From: Pseudaquidulcibacter sp041917055 | GTDB lineage: Bacteria; Pseudomonadota; Alphaproteobacteria; Caulobacterales; Aquidulcibacteraceae | Assembly (NCBI GenBank): GCA_041917055.1 | Contig: JAYRYJ010000003.1 | Coordinates: 124,001 to 188,000, forward strand | DNA: 64,000 bases | Direction: 5' to 3' | Shown: one piece after another, positions 33,487-42,399 of the stretch | Layout of the letters: every line of letters begins with the position of its first letter | Position numbering within the stretch: the first letter of the stretch is position 1 | Notes under the pieces: model-generated | The model's database searches: none | What the model was told of the DNA's origin: nothing | What the model saw: only the letters and a program-made list of their open reading frames with translations | Translations under genes and position numbers: made by a program

Positions 33487-34959
33487 ATGAATAGCGAGAT
33501 TAAAGAAGTGAAGAAAACTAAGCCGCGCTTTTCCAAAGTTTGGATTATTCCGATGGTGCTTGGCTCTGTCGGGTTTGGGATTTTTCTTGGTTCGGCAATG
33601 TCGGTATCGGCGCGCAACACTTCAAGCCTGACCGATGCCACACGCCAAAACACTCTAAAACAATTGGATATATTCGCCAATGTCCTTGCCAAAGTCACAA
33701 CTGATTATGTGGTTGAACCTGAACAAGACAAATTAATCGCGGCATCAATTAATGGAATGTTGCAATCCCTTGACCCGCATTCAAGTTTTATGACGCCGAA
33801 TGATTTCAAAAACATGCAACAGTCAACCAAAGGCGAATATGGTGGTTTGGGCCTTGAGGTCACTTCTGACGCCGGCGCTGTAAAAGTTATTTCGCCAATG
33901 GATGATTCCCCCGGGCAACGTGCCGGCATTATTGCGGGTGATAGAATTATTGCCATCGACGGCAAAAATATTGTAGGCGAACCATTAGACGATTCCATCG
34001 AAAAAATGCGTGGCAAACCGAATACGACAGTAGAAATAACCATTGTCCGCGGCGAAGAAACCAAGGTTTTGAAAATTACGCGCGAAATTATTAAATTGCG
34101 CCCTGTCAAATTGAAAATTGAACAGGATATCGCCTATATCCGCATATCAACTTTTGTGAATGAACATACTTCCGAAGAAGTCGAAAAGGCGCTTGATGAG
34201 GTGCAATCTAAATTGGGTAATAATGTCAAAGGCATTATTCTTGATTTGCGCAATAATGGCGGCGGCCTTTTGGACCAGGCGATAGAAGTCACAGATTTAT
34301 TCATGGATCGCGGCGAAGTTGTCTCGACGCGTGGCCGTAACCCTGACGATATTGAGCGCTATTATGGCACTGCGGGGCAAAGATTTGCCGGCGTGCCAAT
34401 GCTGGTTTTGGTCAATGAAGGTTCTGCATCGGCCTCTGAAATCGTTGCTGGCGCATTACAAGACAAAAAGCGCGCCATTATTTTTGGCATGACATCTTTT
34501 GGCAAAGGTTCAGTGCAGACCATACTGCCGGTTGGAAATGGTAAAGACGGTGCATTGCGTTTGACCACGCAAAGATATTACACGCCGTCCGGTCGTTCCA
34601 TCCAAGGGTCGGGCATTGTTCCTGATTATGAAGTATCTGGTTTCTTTCTAACCAAAGAGGATATTGAACGCCGCAAAGCGGAGTTCCGCTTTGAAGAAGA
34701 TTTACCGAACGCTTTGAACAATGATTCCGGCGCAAAGCGTGAAGCGCCGCACATGCCCAAAGACATGGCACCAAAAGATTGGAAAAAAGAGGATGATTAT
34801 GTCCTAAAACGCGCAATCCAATTCATTTTAGCGGGAATGCCGAAAGACAAGCCATTACCACCTTTGCAAATGGCAAATGCCCCCAAAGCGGACCCCAAAA
34901 AACCGCAAAACGGTGGCGTTCCGGTTGTCTTTCCAAAACACGAGCCGAAAAAACAATAA
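33487..34959 (+). CDS. ctpA: Carboxy-terminal processing protease CtpA (S41)
   Basis: ATG 33487 follows TTGGAG. The ~490-residue protein has an N-terminal membrane anchor, a helical region with LDPHSSFM, a PDZ domain (GGLGLEV, then GDRIIAIDGKNI), and the S41 catalytic domain with LRNNGGGLLDQA, the nucleophile Ser in NEGSASASEI and the Lys in SFGKGSVQ. Tail proteases trim periplasmic proteins and peptidoglycan hydrolases. The C-terminal ~70 residues are Pro/Lys-rich. It lies 12 bp after the EnvC-like gene. Confidence 0.94.
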   Translation: MNSEIKEVKKTKPRFSKVWIIPMVLGSVGFGIFLGSAMSVSARNTSSLTDATRQNTLKQLDIFANVLAKVTTDYVVEPEQDKLIAASINGMLQSLDPHSSFMTPNDFKNMQQSTKGEYGGLGLEVTSDAGAVKVISPMDDSPGQRAGIIAGDRIIAIDGKNIVGEPLDDSIEKMRGKPNTTVEITIVRGEETKVLKITREIIKLRPVKLKIEQDIAYIRISTFVNEHTSEEVEKALDEVQSKLGNNVKGIILDLRNNGGGLLDQAIEVTDLFMDRGEVVSTRGRNPDDIERYYGTAGQRFAGVPMLVLVNEGSASASEIVAGALQDKKRAIIFGMTSFGKGSVQTILPVGNGKDGALRLTTQRYYTPSGRSIQGSGIVPDYEVSGFFLTKEDIERRKAEFRFEEDLPNALNNDSGAKREAPHMPKDMAPKDWKKEDDYVLKRAIQFILAGMPKDKPLPPLQMANAPKADPKKPQNGGVPVVFPKHEPKKQ

Positions 34960-34975
34960 TTCTCAATAGAGAATT
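34958..34975. repeat. Short inverted repeat after ctpA
   Basis: AATTCTC-AATA-GAGAATT is a perfect 7-bp stem that overlaps the final bases of the ctpA stop codon. No T run follows, so it is a weak terminator candidate at most. Confidence 0.45.
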
Positions 34976-35077
34976 AAATTAAAGCCCGTAATTTTAATAA
35001 AATCCGCGTCTTCCAAATAACCGGAATGAAACCGCAATGTGATATTCAAACCACGCCAAGAATGTGGCGGGGGCGAA

Positions 35078-38000
35078 ATGAGTATCGTCGATACGAGCGG
35101 ATTGTTCAATACAATATATAGTGCACGGTCATATTCTGCACCATCTACACCCTCACGTCCGTCCGATGCCACAACCCAATATGATAAAAATGCGCCTTGG
35201 TCGCCCAGCGCCCCAAAAATAAATGAATCTGCTGAATTGAAGCGCGTAATGGCGGCGAAATCAGTTTTTGACAATGATGCAGTTAAAATAAAAGCCATGA
35301 AAATGTCAAAAGAGAGCGACGCAAAAAAACTATTCGCTCTTCATAAAGCAATGAATCGAGTGAATATCATCGCTAAAGAAGCCGCAAAAACAACAGTTTC
35401 GGATTCGCAACGTGCAAATTATGAAAAGCGCTTCAAAGCAGGCATGAAGGAAATCGACGAATATATGACCGGTCTGTCGCTTTCAAATGCCGATTTAATC
35501 AAAGGGCTAAGAAATAATGTATTGGAAACCCGCGATTTAAAACAGATTTCGGGAATTATGTCAGGTGACAGTTTCGAAGTTTCAAGCGCCGATATGGAAG
35601 TGTCGCAATTCGAAAATGCCGCACCCTTTGACATTACTTTGACCAATGCCACCAAGACCGCGACTATCAATATCGATTTAAGCAAAATGGGCGAAACCCC
35701 GCGAACTCTTAACAATGTCGCGGATTTCATAAATGGGGAAATTGCCAAAGAAGGCTTTAGTTCGCATTTGAATGTTTCAAAGACTTTCAATAATGCCACT
35801 TTCACCTATCAATACGGCCTTAGTCTTGCCAAAACCACAGGCGAAGAAATTGTATTGCCTCAAGGCACTGGCGAACCGTCTGCGACAGGCGGTAATTTAC
35901 TCAAGAACACGGAGTTTGACCAAAACAGTGCTGTAATTTGGACCGATTCTGTTTCTGCGCCGAATTATGTTTTAAATGGAGTAAGTTCAACTGACTTTTG
36001 GACTACGTCAGACATTGCTGAGGTATGGCACAGTGTGGACAATACACGGTCAGGCTTTTTCGATACCGACGCGGTCCTTGGTATAGATGCATATTCTCAG
36101 TCTATACAAACAATTGTCGGAAAAACATATAATTTGGAGTTCGACTGGGCGGGCCACACTGAAAATAATAACGCCACCACTCGTGAAATGGAAGTTGTTT
36201 GGAATGGTGCAGTTGTACAAACGCTCGCTCCAACTGATATGGCGGTCTGGCGCGGCAATAAAATTAGTTTGGTTGGGTCGGGTGGGACAGATACTTTAAC
36301 AATTCGTGAAAAAGCTGGAAGCGGTTTAAACGACCATGTCGGCACTTGGGTAGATAATATTCGTCTAACCGAAGCGATCGAACAAACTGCATTCGTTCCT
36401 CAATTAGGCGCGAATTTAGTTCAAAATGGTTCGTTTGAAAACACAAACGGCGTTACCAATTGGTTCAATAATAGCTCTAACATGACGGGCACCGAGGTGC
36501 GCGGGCAAATGGGTGATCTCGCCAATTGGACCAATCCGACTGCTACTCAATTTTCAGGCGGCTCTGATTTAATCAGGGGCAAAAATGGTGCACAAATCGG
36601 AACCGATGGCAATGTGATTGTTGAATTAGACGGTCAACCAGGTTCGCAGGCGGACGCATTAGTGCAAAGCGTGCAAACCGAGGCAGGCAAAAATTATCAA
36701 TTATCATTCGATATCAGCCATTATAATAATGTCGCTTTCAATACTTCAGGCGTGGAAGTATTATGGAATGGGCAAATCGTCGGCTTAGCCTATCCGGACA
36801 CAAATGACGGCATCTGGCGCAATATCACCGTCAGTGTTACCGGCACAGGTGGAATGGACCAATTACAATTGCGCGAATTGGCGTCCGAAAATGAATCCGG
36901 CGGCGCATTAATTGATAATGTCAAATTGCAGGAAATTCAAAACCTTGACCAACTTATGCCAAACACGGATGCGCCTACGCGCAAATATGGCGCAAATTTA
37001 ATAAGCGACGGCGGATTTGAAAATTTGGCGGTTAATATTTTTTCGCCCTTAGTTCCGACTTCGACAGCTTGGCAATCAAATAATGGCTATGCCGAAGTTT
37101 GGTCCCAAGGTTATGAGATGGGTGGGCCGCAATTTGCCAATGGACATTTCATTGAATTGGATCACGCAAATGCCGTCGATGCGATAAGACAAACAGTCGT
37201 TACCGAAGCGGGCGCTTTGTATCAATTCGATTTTTCCCATGCCATACGAAACTTAGATAATTCTGGCGGCGCCGTTACCCCAATCGATGTGTCGAACACA
37301 ATGGAAGTTGTGTGGAATGGTAAAGTGATGGGGACAATAACTGCGACGCCCGATGGAAAATGGAATTCAAGCAGGTTTGACCTTATTGGAACGGGCGGGA
37401 ATGACGTAATAGAAATTCGCGAAACCGCCATCGGAAACGATTATCATGGCCCATTCCTTGATAATATGCAATTGCGGAAAGTTATTTCCGATAGTCCGTC
37501 TAATGCGTCGGGCAGCGGAATTGATTTGCTTAATATTGGCCAGAATGCATGGAACCAAGAAGGTTCTAATCGCCTCGTCGATCTTGCAGGCGTCAAAGCA
37601 GGGGATAGTTTCAAAATCAAAGTCGATGACAAGAAAATTGAAACAATAAAAATCACTGACACAATGACACTAAGCCAATTGGCATCAAAACTTAGCTCTT
37701 TAATCGGCACGGCGGCGGGAACTGCGAAGGTCAAATCAACCGGACTTTCGCAAAAAATCGTTCTTGATCCGAAATTGCGCCATCGCATCGAAATCATTGC
37801 CAGTGACATTAAAGTCTCGGCACTAGACGAATTAGGTCTTAATGAGGGCGTCGCGCGCAAACTTGTGACCGGAAAAGATCTAAAGAAAAGCCCCGCACCG
37901 AAAACCGGAATAAATTCCAAAGAGATTGCGGCAATTGAGTTCAAAACCGATTATTCGATTGATACAAAACTTCATGCCAAAGACGCAACTACCGCCTTAG

Positions 38001-38152
38001 AAGGAATGATGCGGCGGGTGCGATTGGCTTATAAAACCGATATGGGAGTTCTAAAGCCATCAGCGACCGGAACCCCTGCCCCACAAATCAGCGCCGCCGA
38101 CGCCGCAAAAATCAATATGTATAAACAAGCATTAGCAAGATTAAGCGGTTGA
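35078..38152 (+). CDS. FlaEY-like flagellar protein with three beta-sandwich repeats
   Basis: The 1024-residue protein starts at ATG 35078, after GGCGGGGGCG. The N-terminal MSIVDTSGLFNTIYSA and following LFALHKAMNRV resemble, from memory, the FlaEY 'regulatory protein' family of Caulobacterales, and the C-terminal helices (residues ~825-1024) fit as well. Between them lie three modules (residues ~272-433, 444-622, 638-801), each with an opening Asn-Leu..Gly-x-Phe-Glu, a GxxYxLxFD strand, an EVxWNG strand and an ending DNxxLxE. They resemble DUF642-like carbohydrate-binding jelly rolls. No signal peptide is seen, which suits export by the flagellar apparatus or a cytoplasmic role. Confidence 0.68.
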   Translation: MSIVDTSGLFNTIYSARSYSAPSTPSRPSDATTQYDKNAPWSPSAPKINESAELKRVMAAKSVFDNDAVKIKAMKMSKESDAKKLFALHKAMNRVNIIAKEAAKTTVSDSQRANYEKRFKAGMKEIDEYMTGLSLSNADLIKGLRNNVLETRDLKQISGIMSGDSFEVSSADMEVSQFENAAPFDITLTNATKTATINIDLSKMGETPRTLNNVADFINGEIAKEGFSSHLNVSKTFNNATFTYQYGLSLAKTTGEEIVLPQGTGEPSATGGNLLKNTEFDQNSAVIWTDSVSAPNYVLNGVSSTDFWTTSDIAEVWHSVDNTRSGFFDTDAVLGIDAYSQSIQTIVGKTYNLEFDWAGHTENNNATTREMEVVWNGAVVQTLAPTDMAVWRGNKISLVGSGGTDTLTIREKAGSGLNDHVGTWVDNIRLTEAIEQTAFVPQLGANLVQNGSFENTNGVTNWFNNSSNMTGTEVRGQMGDLANWTNPTATQFSGGSDLIRGKNGAQIGTDGNVIVELDGQPGSQADALVQSVQTEAGKNYQLSFDISHYNNVAFNTSGVEVLWNGQIVGLAYPDTNDGIWRNITVSVTGTGGMDQLQLRELASENESGGALIDNVKLQEIQNLDQLMPNTDAPTRKYGANLISDGGFENLAVNIFSPLVPTSTAWQSNNGYAEVWSQGYEMGGPQFANGHFIELDHANAVDAIRQTVVTEAGALYQFDFSHAIRNLDNSGGAVTPIDVSNTMEVVWNGKVMGTITATPDGKWNSSRFDLIGTGGNDVIEIRETAIGNDYHGPFLDNMQLRKVISDSPSNASGSGIDLLNIGQNAWNQEGSNRLVDLAGVKAGDSFKIKVDDKKIETIKITDTMTLSQLASKLSSLIGTAAGTAKVKSTGLSQKIVLDPKLRHRIEIIASDIKVSALDELGLNEGVARKLVTGKDLKKSPAPKTGINSKEIAAIEFKTDYSIDTKLHAKDATTALEGMMRRVRLAYKTDMGVLKPSATGTPAPQISAADAAKINMYKQALARLSG

Positions 38153-38255
38153 CACCTAAATTTAAACCAATATTCGCTCGATAATTTTTTTAGTTACTTC
38201 TCCGTAACTAGGGGTTTTATATTTCAATCACAATATTTTGTGCGATTTGTTACGG

Positions 38256-38271
38256 TGGCAACCCCCTTGCT
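38256..38271 (+). promoter_or_regulatory. Sigma-54 promoter of the polysaccharide operon
   Basis: TGGCAACCCCCTTGCT has GG (38257-38258) and GC (38269-38270) exactly 10 bp apart, the same TGGCA-N6-TTGCW pattern as the flagellin promoter. It lies 170 bp before the first gene of the operon, in a 288-bp AT-rich intergenic region. The long leader leaves room for activator sites that I cannot define. Confidence 0.78.
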
Positions 38272-38440
38272 AAAAAGCACATAGGTAATAATAAATAATC
38301 AGAAATAATTCCGAAAAAAATTATTCAATAAATACAAAGAGAAAACCAGTATTCTCGCGTTTTGGTTAATTTTACTGTCGCAATTTTAATAAATCGGTAA
38401 CCTTGTATCCCTAATCGTCGAAAAACAGACGAGAATTATA

Positions 38441-38827
38441 ATGACAAAAGTCCTAGTCGCCGATGACGATCAATTACTTCTAAGATATCTTTCGCTACAC
38501 TTGTCAGCATCCGGGTATCTAGTATCCGAGGCCACAAGCGGAAATGAAACGATAGAATTAATAAAGCAAAACCCGCCAGATATATTGATTCTAGACTCTA
38601 TGATGCCACATGGAAATGGTACAAGTGTTGTTGAATTTATTAGGTCAAGCGCTTCATTGCAAGATTTACCAATAATAATGCTTACCGCGCGGAAAAGTGG
38701 CGACGACAAAATAAGCGCATTTGAGGCTGGTGTTGATGATTATATCGTTAAGCCCTTTCATTTCGGCGAATTAAAATCAAGAATTGCCCGAATTGTCAGC
38801 AGGAGCAAGGTCAAATGGAGCGCATAA
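38441..38827 (+). CDS. Single-domain response regulator
   Basis: The 128-residue protein is only a receiver domain: acidic DDD at residues 8-10, phosphoacceptor Asp52 in LILDSMMP, Thr in MLTARK and Lys in YIVKPFHFGE. With no output domain it must act through protein contacts or as a phosphorelay step. An Hpt protein is encoded at the end of the same operon, an obvious partner. Its last 13 bp overlap the YaiO-like gene. No kinase is in the cluster. Confidence 0.92.
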   Translation: MTKVLVADDDQLLLRYLSLHLSASGYLVSEATSGNETIELIKQNPPDILILDSMMPHGNGTSVVEFIRSSASLQDLPIIMLTARKSGDDKISAFEAGVDDYIVKPFHFGELKSRIARIVSRSKVKWSA

Positions 38828-39597
38828 TAGGCTTTATTATTGCGTCTTTGTTTGTGGCAACTCCTTCCTTTGGCGCACAATGTTCAGACAAATTAGCAAG
38901 ATTTGGCTTTGAGACCGGTTATAATCAATTGGGCGCCAATCTAAATAATAATGATTGGCACACGCAAAGCATTGGATTTTTTTCCAAAAATGAAAACTGC
39001 GGAGGAAGCATTTTTGCCCGAATTGACAAAAAAACCAGATATTCAAAAACGGACACAAGTCTCTCATTAGATTTCAACCAAAAAGCAAATGAAACGGACA
39101 GTTTTTCTTTGGTTATGGAAACAGCGGCAGACCCGGAATTTTCGGCAAAATTTTCGGCAAATTTTGAATATTCACGTCTATTAAAAACCGAATCTGACAC
39201 TTTTGGCAGTGTAATCTTGGGTGCTTCGATTGGATACGCAAAATATCAATTAACGGATCTTGCAAAAATTGGTATTCAGGGCGAAATCTACCCTAAGCAC
39301 TTTCCTGGTTGGATAAACGGTTCTATTGCGCAAGTTTTTGCATATGATAAAGCGCTTCCGCTTTCTTTTTCTGCGCGATTAAGCCTACCGGTTTCTGATA
39401 AGATTATTGCATCAATAGGCGGCGGGCGATATTTTGAAACCTATGCGCAAGATTATATGAAAACCGCCGAATATTCAGCCGGACTTCACATAAAACTTAC
39501 CGAAAAATTTGATATTCGCCTTAATTATCAAACTCTGGCGAGAGAAGGTTTGCCGACCTTAAACGGCCTTGGCTTGGCAATTGGTTTAAGCCTATGA
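38815..39597 (+). CDS. YaiO-like outer-membrane beta-barrel protein
   Basis: A signal peptide (ending PSFGA) precedes ~240 residues of alternating amphipathic strands. Segments such as SIFARIDKKTRYSKTDTSLS and a terminal GLGLAIGLSL fit the YaiO family of outer-membrane barrels. In E. coli yaiO is encoded beside the yaiP glycosyltransferase and yaiS deacetylase. Here too a glycosyltransferase follows, so a role in polysaccharide passage through the outer membrane is a fair inference. Its ends overlap both neighbouring genes. Confidence 0.8.
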   Translation: MERIIGFIIASLFVATPSFGAQCSDKLARFGFETGYNQLGANLNNNDWHTQSIGFFSKNENCGGSIFARIDKKTRYSKTDTSLSLDFNQKANETDSFSLVMETAADPEFSAKFSANFEYSRLLKTESDTFGSVILGASIGYAKYQLTDLAKIGIQGEIYPKHFPGWINGSIAQVFAYDKALPLSFSARLSLPVSDKIIASIGGGRYFETYAQDYMKTAEYSAGLHIKLTEKFDIRLNYQTLAREGLPTLNGLGLAIGLSL

Positions 39598-40643
39598 GTG
39601 ATTATAGCGCCCAATTCTTAATGGGACTTGGACTATCATTGATTCTGGTTGCCTATTTCATAGTAATTTATGTTGGCATTAAGCGCAAAATTCTTACACA
39701 TCGCGAAAAATCTATCAATTTGCAAAAAGCGAAACTTACTGACGAATTGATTGTCAATTCAATGATATTCGAAAATGAAGGGCGCTTTGAGCAATTAGGA
39801 ATCAATAATTCAATGATTCTAGCTAAAGTTTTCGCAAATATGGTGGCATTCTTGGATGATGAAAAAAGCTCCAGAGAATTAGTCGCTTATTGCTCAAAGC
39901 TAAAATTAGAAAAAACCTTGATAAAACTTTCCAAATCCAAAAATGAAGAAGATAGGATTATGGCGTGCCAAGCATTACGCTTTTTTCGAAATCGCGCTGA
40001 TGCTTTGATAGAAGTCGCAAAGACTGATTTAAGCCAAAGAGTTCGGGTCGAAGCAATATTATCTTTGGTTCATTCTTATAAAAGACCTAGTTTTGAAGAA
40101 TGGTCCCGATGGATATCACTTGCAAGCCCAACCCCAAATGTTGCCATCAAAAGCTTATTCAAACGGTCTGAAATAATCGGCATTCACAATTTAAGAAAAA
40201 TAATATTGCGCTCGAATTGTGATGATATGACCAAGACTTGGGCTTTGGATGAAGTCGCAAATCGCGATCCCGCACGCGCAAATTCAATCGTCGAGAAACT
40301 TATCAATACTGACAATTTGCCAAAGCCTTATATTCGAACAATGATTAATATCATCAGTTCGCCACGTTTGCTTTCAATAGCATTTGCGCGTTTTTCAAAC
40401 TCGCCACATTGGGAATTGCGCGAAGCGTGTTGCAAAACCGCCGCATCTATCTATGCCTTTGAATTATTGGATTCAGTAATGGCATTGATTAATGATTCCG
40501 ATTTTCGCGTCCACCGTGCCGCAATGCAAGCAACCAAAATATTGGCCGGAATTGGCGAATTTCCAGATCCACGTGCTATTCGCTATGGCGCAAAACCGAT
40601 TTCCGCCAAAACTTCAAAACCTTTTGTGGTGAAGGCTGCATGA
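39594..40643 (+). CDS. Membrane-anchored HEAT-repeat protein
   Basis: One N-terminal transmembrane helix (residues ~7-29) is followed by ~300 residues of paired helices, with HEAT-like repeats clearest in EEDRIMACQALRFFRNRADA, then RVRVEAILSLV, WELREACCKTAASI and FRVHRAAMQATKIL. Such repeats are scaffolds. It starts within the YaiO stop (ATGA) and its stop overlaps the glycosyltransferase start, so it probably holds the inner-membrane synthase and periplasmic or cytoplasmic partners together. Which side it faces is not decided by sequence. Confidence 0.82.
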   Translation: MSDYSAQFLMGLGLSLILVAYFIVIYVGIKRKILTHREKSINLQKAKLTDELIVNSMIFENEGRFEQLGINNSMILAKVFANMVAFLDDEKSSRELVAYCSKLKLEKTLIKLSKSKNEEDRIMACQALRFFRNRADALIEVAKTDLSQRVRVEAILSLVHSYKRPSFEEWSRWISLASPTPNVAIKSLFKRSEIIGIHNLRKIILRSNCDDMTKTWALDEVANRDPARANSIVEKLINTDNLPKPYIRTMINIISSPRLLSIAFARFSNSPHWELREACCKTAASIYAFELLDSVMALINDSDFRVHRAAMQATKILAGIGEFPDPRAIRYGAKPISAKTSKPFVVKAA

Positions 40644-42070
40644 GTATCGATTTTGCCCTAATTATCGAGGCCATCGCGCTTTTGATAATTTTCTCTGGCA
40701 TAATGCATGGGGTTTTTGCGACATTGCAATTATTTGTCGCCTATGGCGAATATTATTGCTTACCGCCTATAAATGAAACCAAGGAGCAATGGCTTCATTA
40801 TGCCGAATTTGCACCGTCAATTTCAATATTAGTTCCAGCGTTCAATGAAGAAAAAACCATTCTTTCGAGTGTTGGGGCATTGCTCGCCAATGAATATCCA
40901 GACTTTGAATTGATTGTAATAAATGACGGGTCCATCGATGCGACTTCTCAATTATTGCGTGAAGAATTTGATTTAACACCAATTGAAAAGCCCGAACTTG
41001 GGGTTTCTTTTGCAAATTCTTTGCATCATAGACAAATCAAAGAAATTTATCGTTCGCGCTCATTTAGCAATTTGACGCTTATTGATAAGGAAAACGGCGG
41101 CAAAGCTGATGCATTGAATGCCGGCGTTAATATTGCGAAAGGCGAATATATTTGCGTCATTGACGCCGATTCAATTCTCGATAAAGACGCATTATTGCGC
41201 GCGTCAAAAGCATTTATTAACTCACCCAAGCAGATTGTTGCGATTGGTGGCGCGATTAGAGTTGCAAATGGCTGCAAGATTAAGGGTAATGAAATATCTG
41301 AAATTGGCCTCCCTAAAACCCTTTTGCCATTATTTCAAACCGTTGAATATCTAAGAACTTTCCATATTGCGCGCACTGCTATGAGTACAGCAGGCGCTTT
41401 GTCGCTTATTTCCGGTGCATTCGGATTATTTTCGCGTGATATTATTGTGAATGTCGGCGGCTATTCGCGCAACACTGTCGGCGAAGATTATGAATTGTGC
41501 CTTCGCATTCACCGTTATTTAGGCGACAAAGGAATTAATGACAAAACTATGGTTTATTGCCCCGAGGCAATTTGTTGGACGCAAACCCCCGAAAATCTCT
41601 CTAGCCTTCGTAATCAAAGAATAAGATGGCAAAAAGGCGCATTAGAGGCGTTGGGGCAAAATTCAAGATTAATGCTTAATCCAAAATATGGGCGTACAGG
41701 TACAATATCAAGTTTTGAAAGCCTGGTTAGCGACGTGCTTACGCCATTAACTGAGTTTTTGGGCCATTTAATAACCCCTATTGCCGCTATTTTTGGAATA
41801 CTTAGCATCAAATATTATCTTGCATATTTTGCAATCTCCGCTGCTTTTGGCGTGCTGCATTCTGCGGGTGCAATAGTGCTTGAAGAAATGCGGTTTCGTA
41901 GATTCCCCAAGATTTCAGATCTTTTTATTCTTTTCGGAATTTCTTTACTTGAGAACTTTGGTTATCGGCAATTATGCGGGGTCTGGCGATTAATGGGTTT
42001 CATCCAGTATTTACAAGGAAAAAAGGAATGGGGAAAAATAGAGCGGCAAGCATTTCTGACTTCCGAATGA
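40640..42070 (+). CDS. Processive family 2 glycosyltransferase (PgaC/BcsA-like)
   Basis: The 476-residue protein has an N-terminal membrane helix, a GT2 catalytic domain and ~4 C-terminal membrane helices. Motifs of processive synthases are present: VINDGS (first Asp), VIDADS (DxD type), GEDYEL (catalytic Asp) and QRIRWQKG (QxxRW). These enzymes polymerise and extrude polysaccharides such as PNAG, cellulose or hyaluronan. No PilZ domain is fused. ATGA overlaps join it to the HEAT gene before and the Hpt gene after. Polymer identity is unknown. Confidence 0.92.
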   Translation: MSIDFALIIEAIALLIIFSGIMHGVFATLQLFVAYGEYYCLPPINETKEQWLHYAEFAPSISILVPAFNEEKTILSSVGALLANEYPDFELIVINDGSIDATSQLLREEFDLTPIEKPELGVSFANSLHHRQIKEIYRSRSFSNLTLIDKENGGKADALNAGVNIAKGEYICVIDADSILDKDALLRASKAFINSPKQIVAIGGAIRVANGCKIKGNEISEIGLPKTLLPLFQTVEYLRTFHIARTAMSTAGALSLISGAFGLFSRDIIVNVGGYSRNTVGEDYELCLRIHRYLGDKGINDKTMVYCPEAICWTQTPENLSSLRNQRIRWQKGALEALGQNSRLMLNPKYGRTGTISSFESLVSDVLTPLTEFLGHLITPIAAIFGILSIKYYLAYFAISAAFGVLHSAGAIVLEEMRFRRFPKISDLFILFGISLLENFGYRQLCGVWRLMGFIQYLQGKKEWGKIERQAFLTSE

Positions 42071-42399
42071 AATCGGATGAATTCGAAGCCGAAATAACAA
42101 AACTTAGAATCAAATATAAAGCGAAACTTGCAATATCGCGTTGTGAGATTTTGAATTTTATTGATCAAATAGAAGAATTTCCACACGATTCCATAAATTT
42201 CGATCAAATGAAAATATTGATACACACTTTGGCCGGCAATGGCGCGACCCTAGGGTTTGCAACCATATCAAATGCCGCCTCGAAACTCGATTCCTATCTC
42301 CAAGAATTCGCTATCAGAGAATATGATTTGCCGACATTAAAACAAATGTCGCGCGACCTAACGAAAGCAATCGAAAAATCAATTCGCACCGACTTTTAA
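42067..42399 (+). CDS. Hpt-domain phosphotransfer protein
   Basis: The start ATG 42067 overlaps the glycosyltransferase stop (ATGA). The ~110-residue helical protein contains the Hpt signature LIHTLAGNGATLGF, with His53 as the phosphorylated residue, and a following helix ISNAASKLDSYL. Hpt proteins shuttle phosphate between receivers. The single-domain receiver that opens the operon is the likely partner. The end overlaps the convergent sigma-54 activator gene by 21 bp. Confidence 0.85.
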   Translation: MKSDEFEAEITKLRIKYKAKLAISRCEILNFIDQIEEFPHDSINFDQMKILIHTLAGNGATLGFATISNAASKLDSYLQEFAIREYDLPTLKQMSRDLTKAIEKSIRTDF

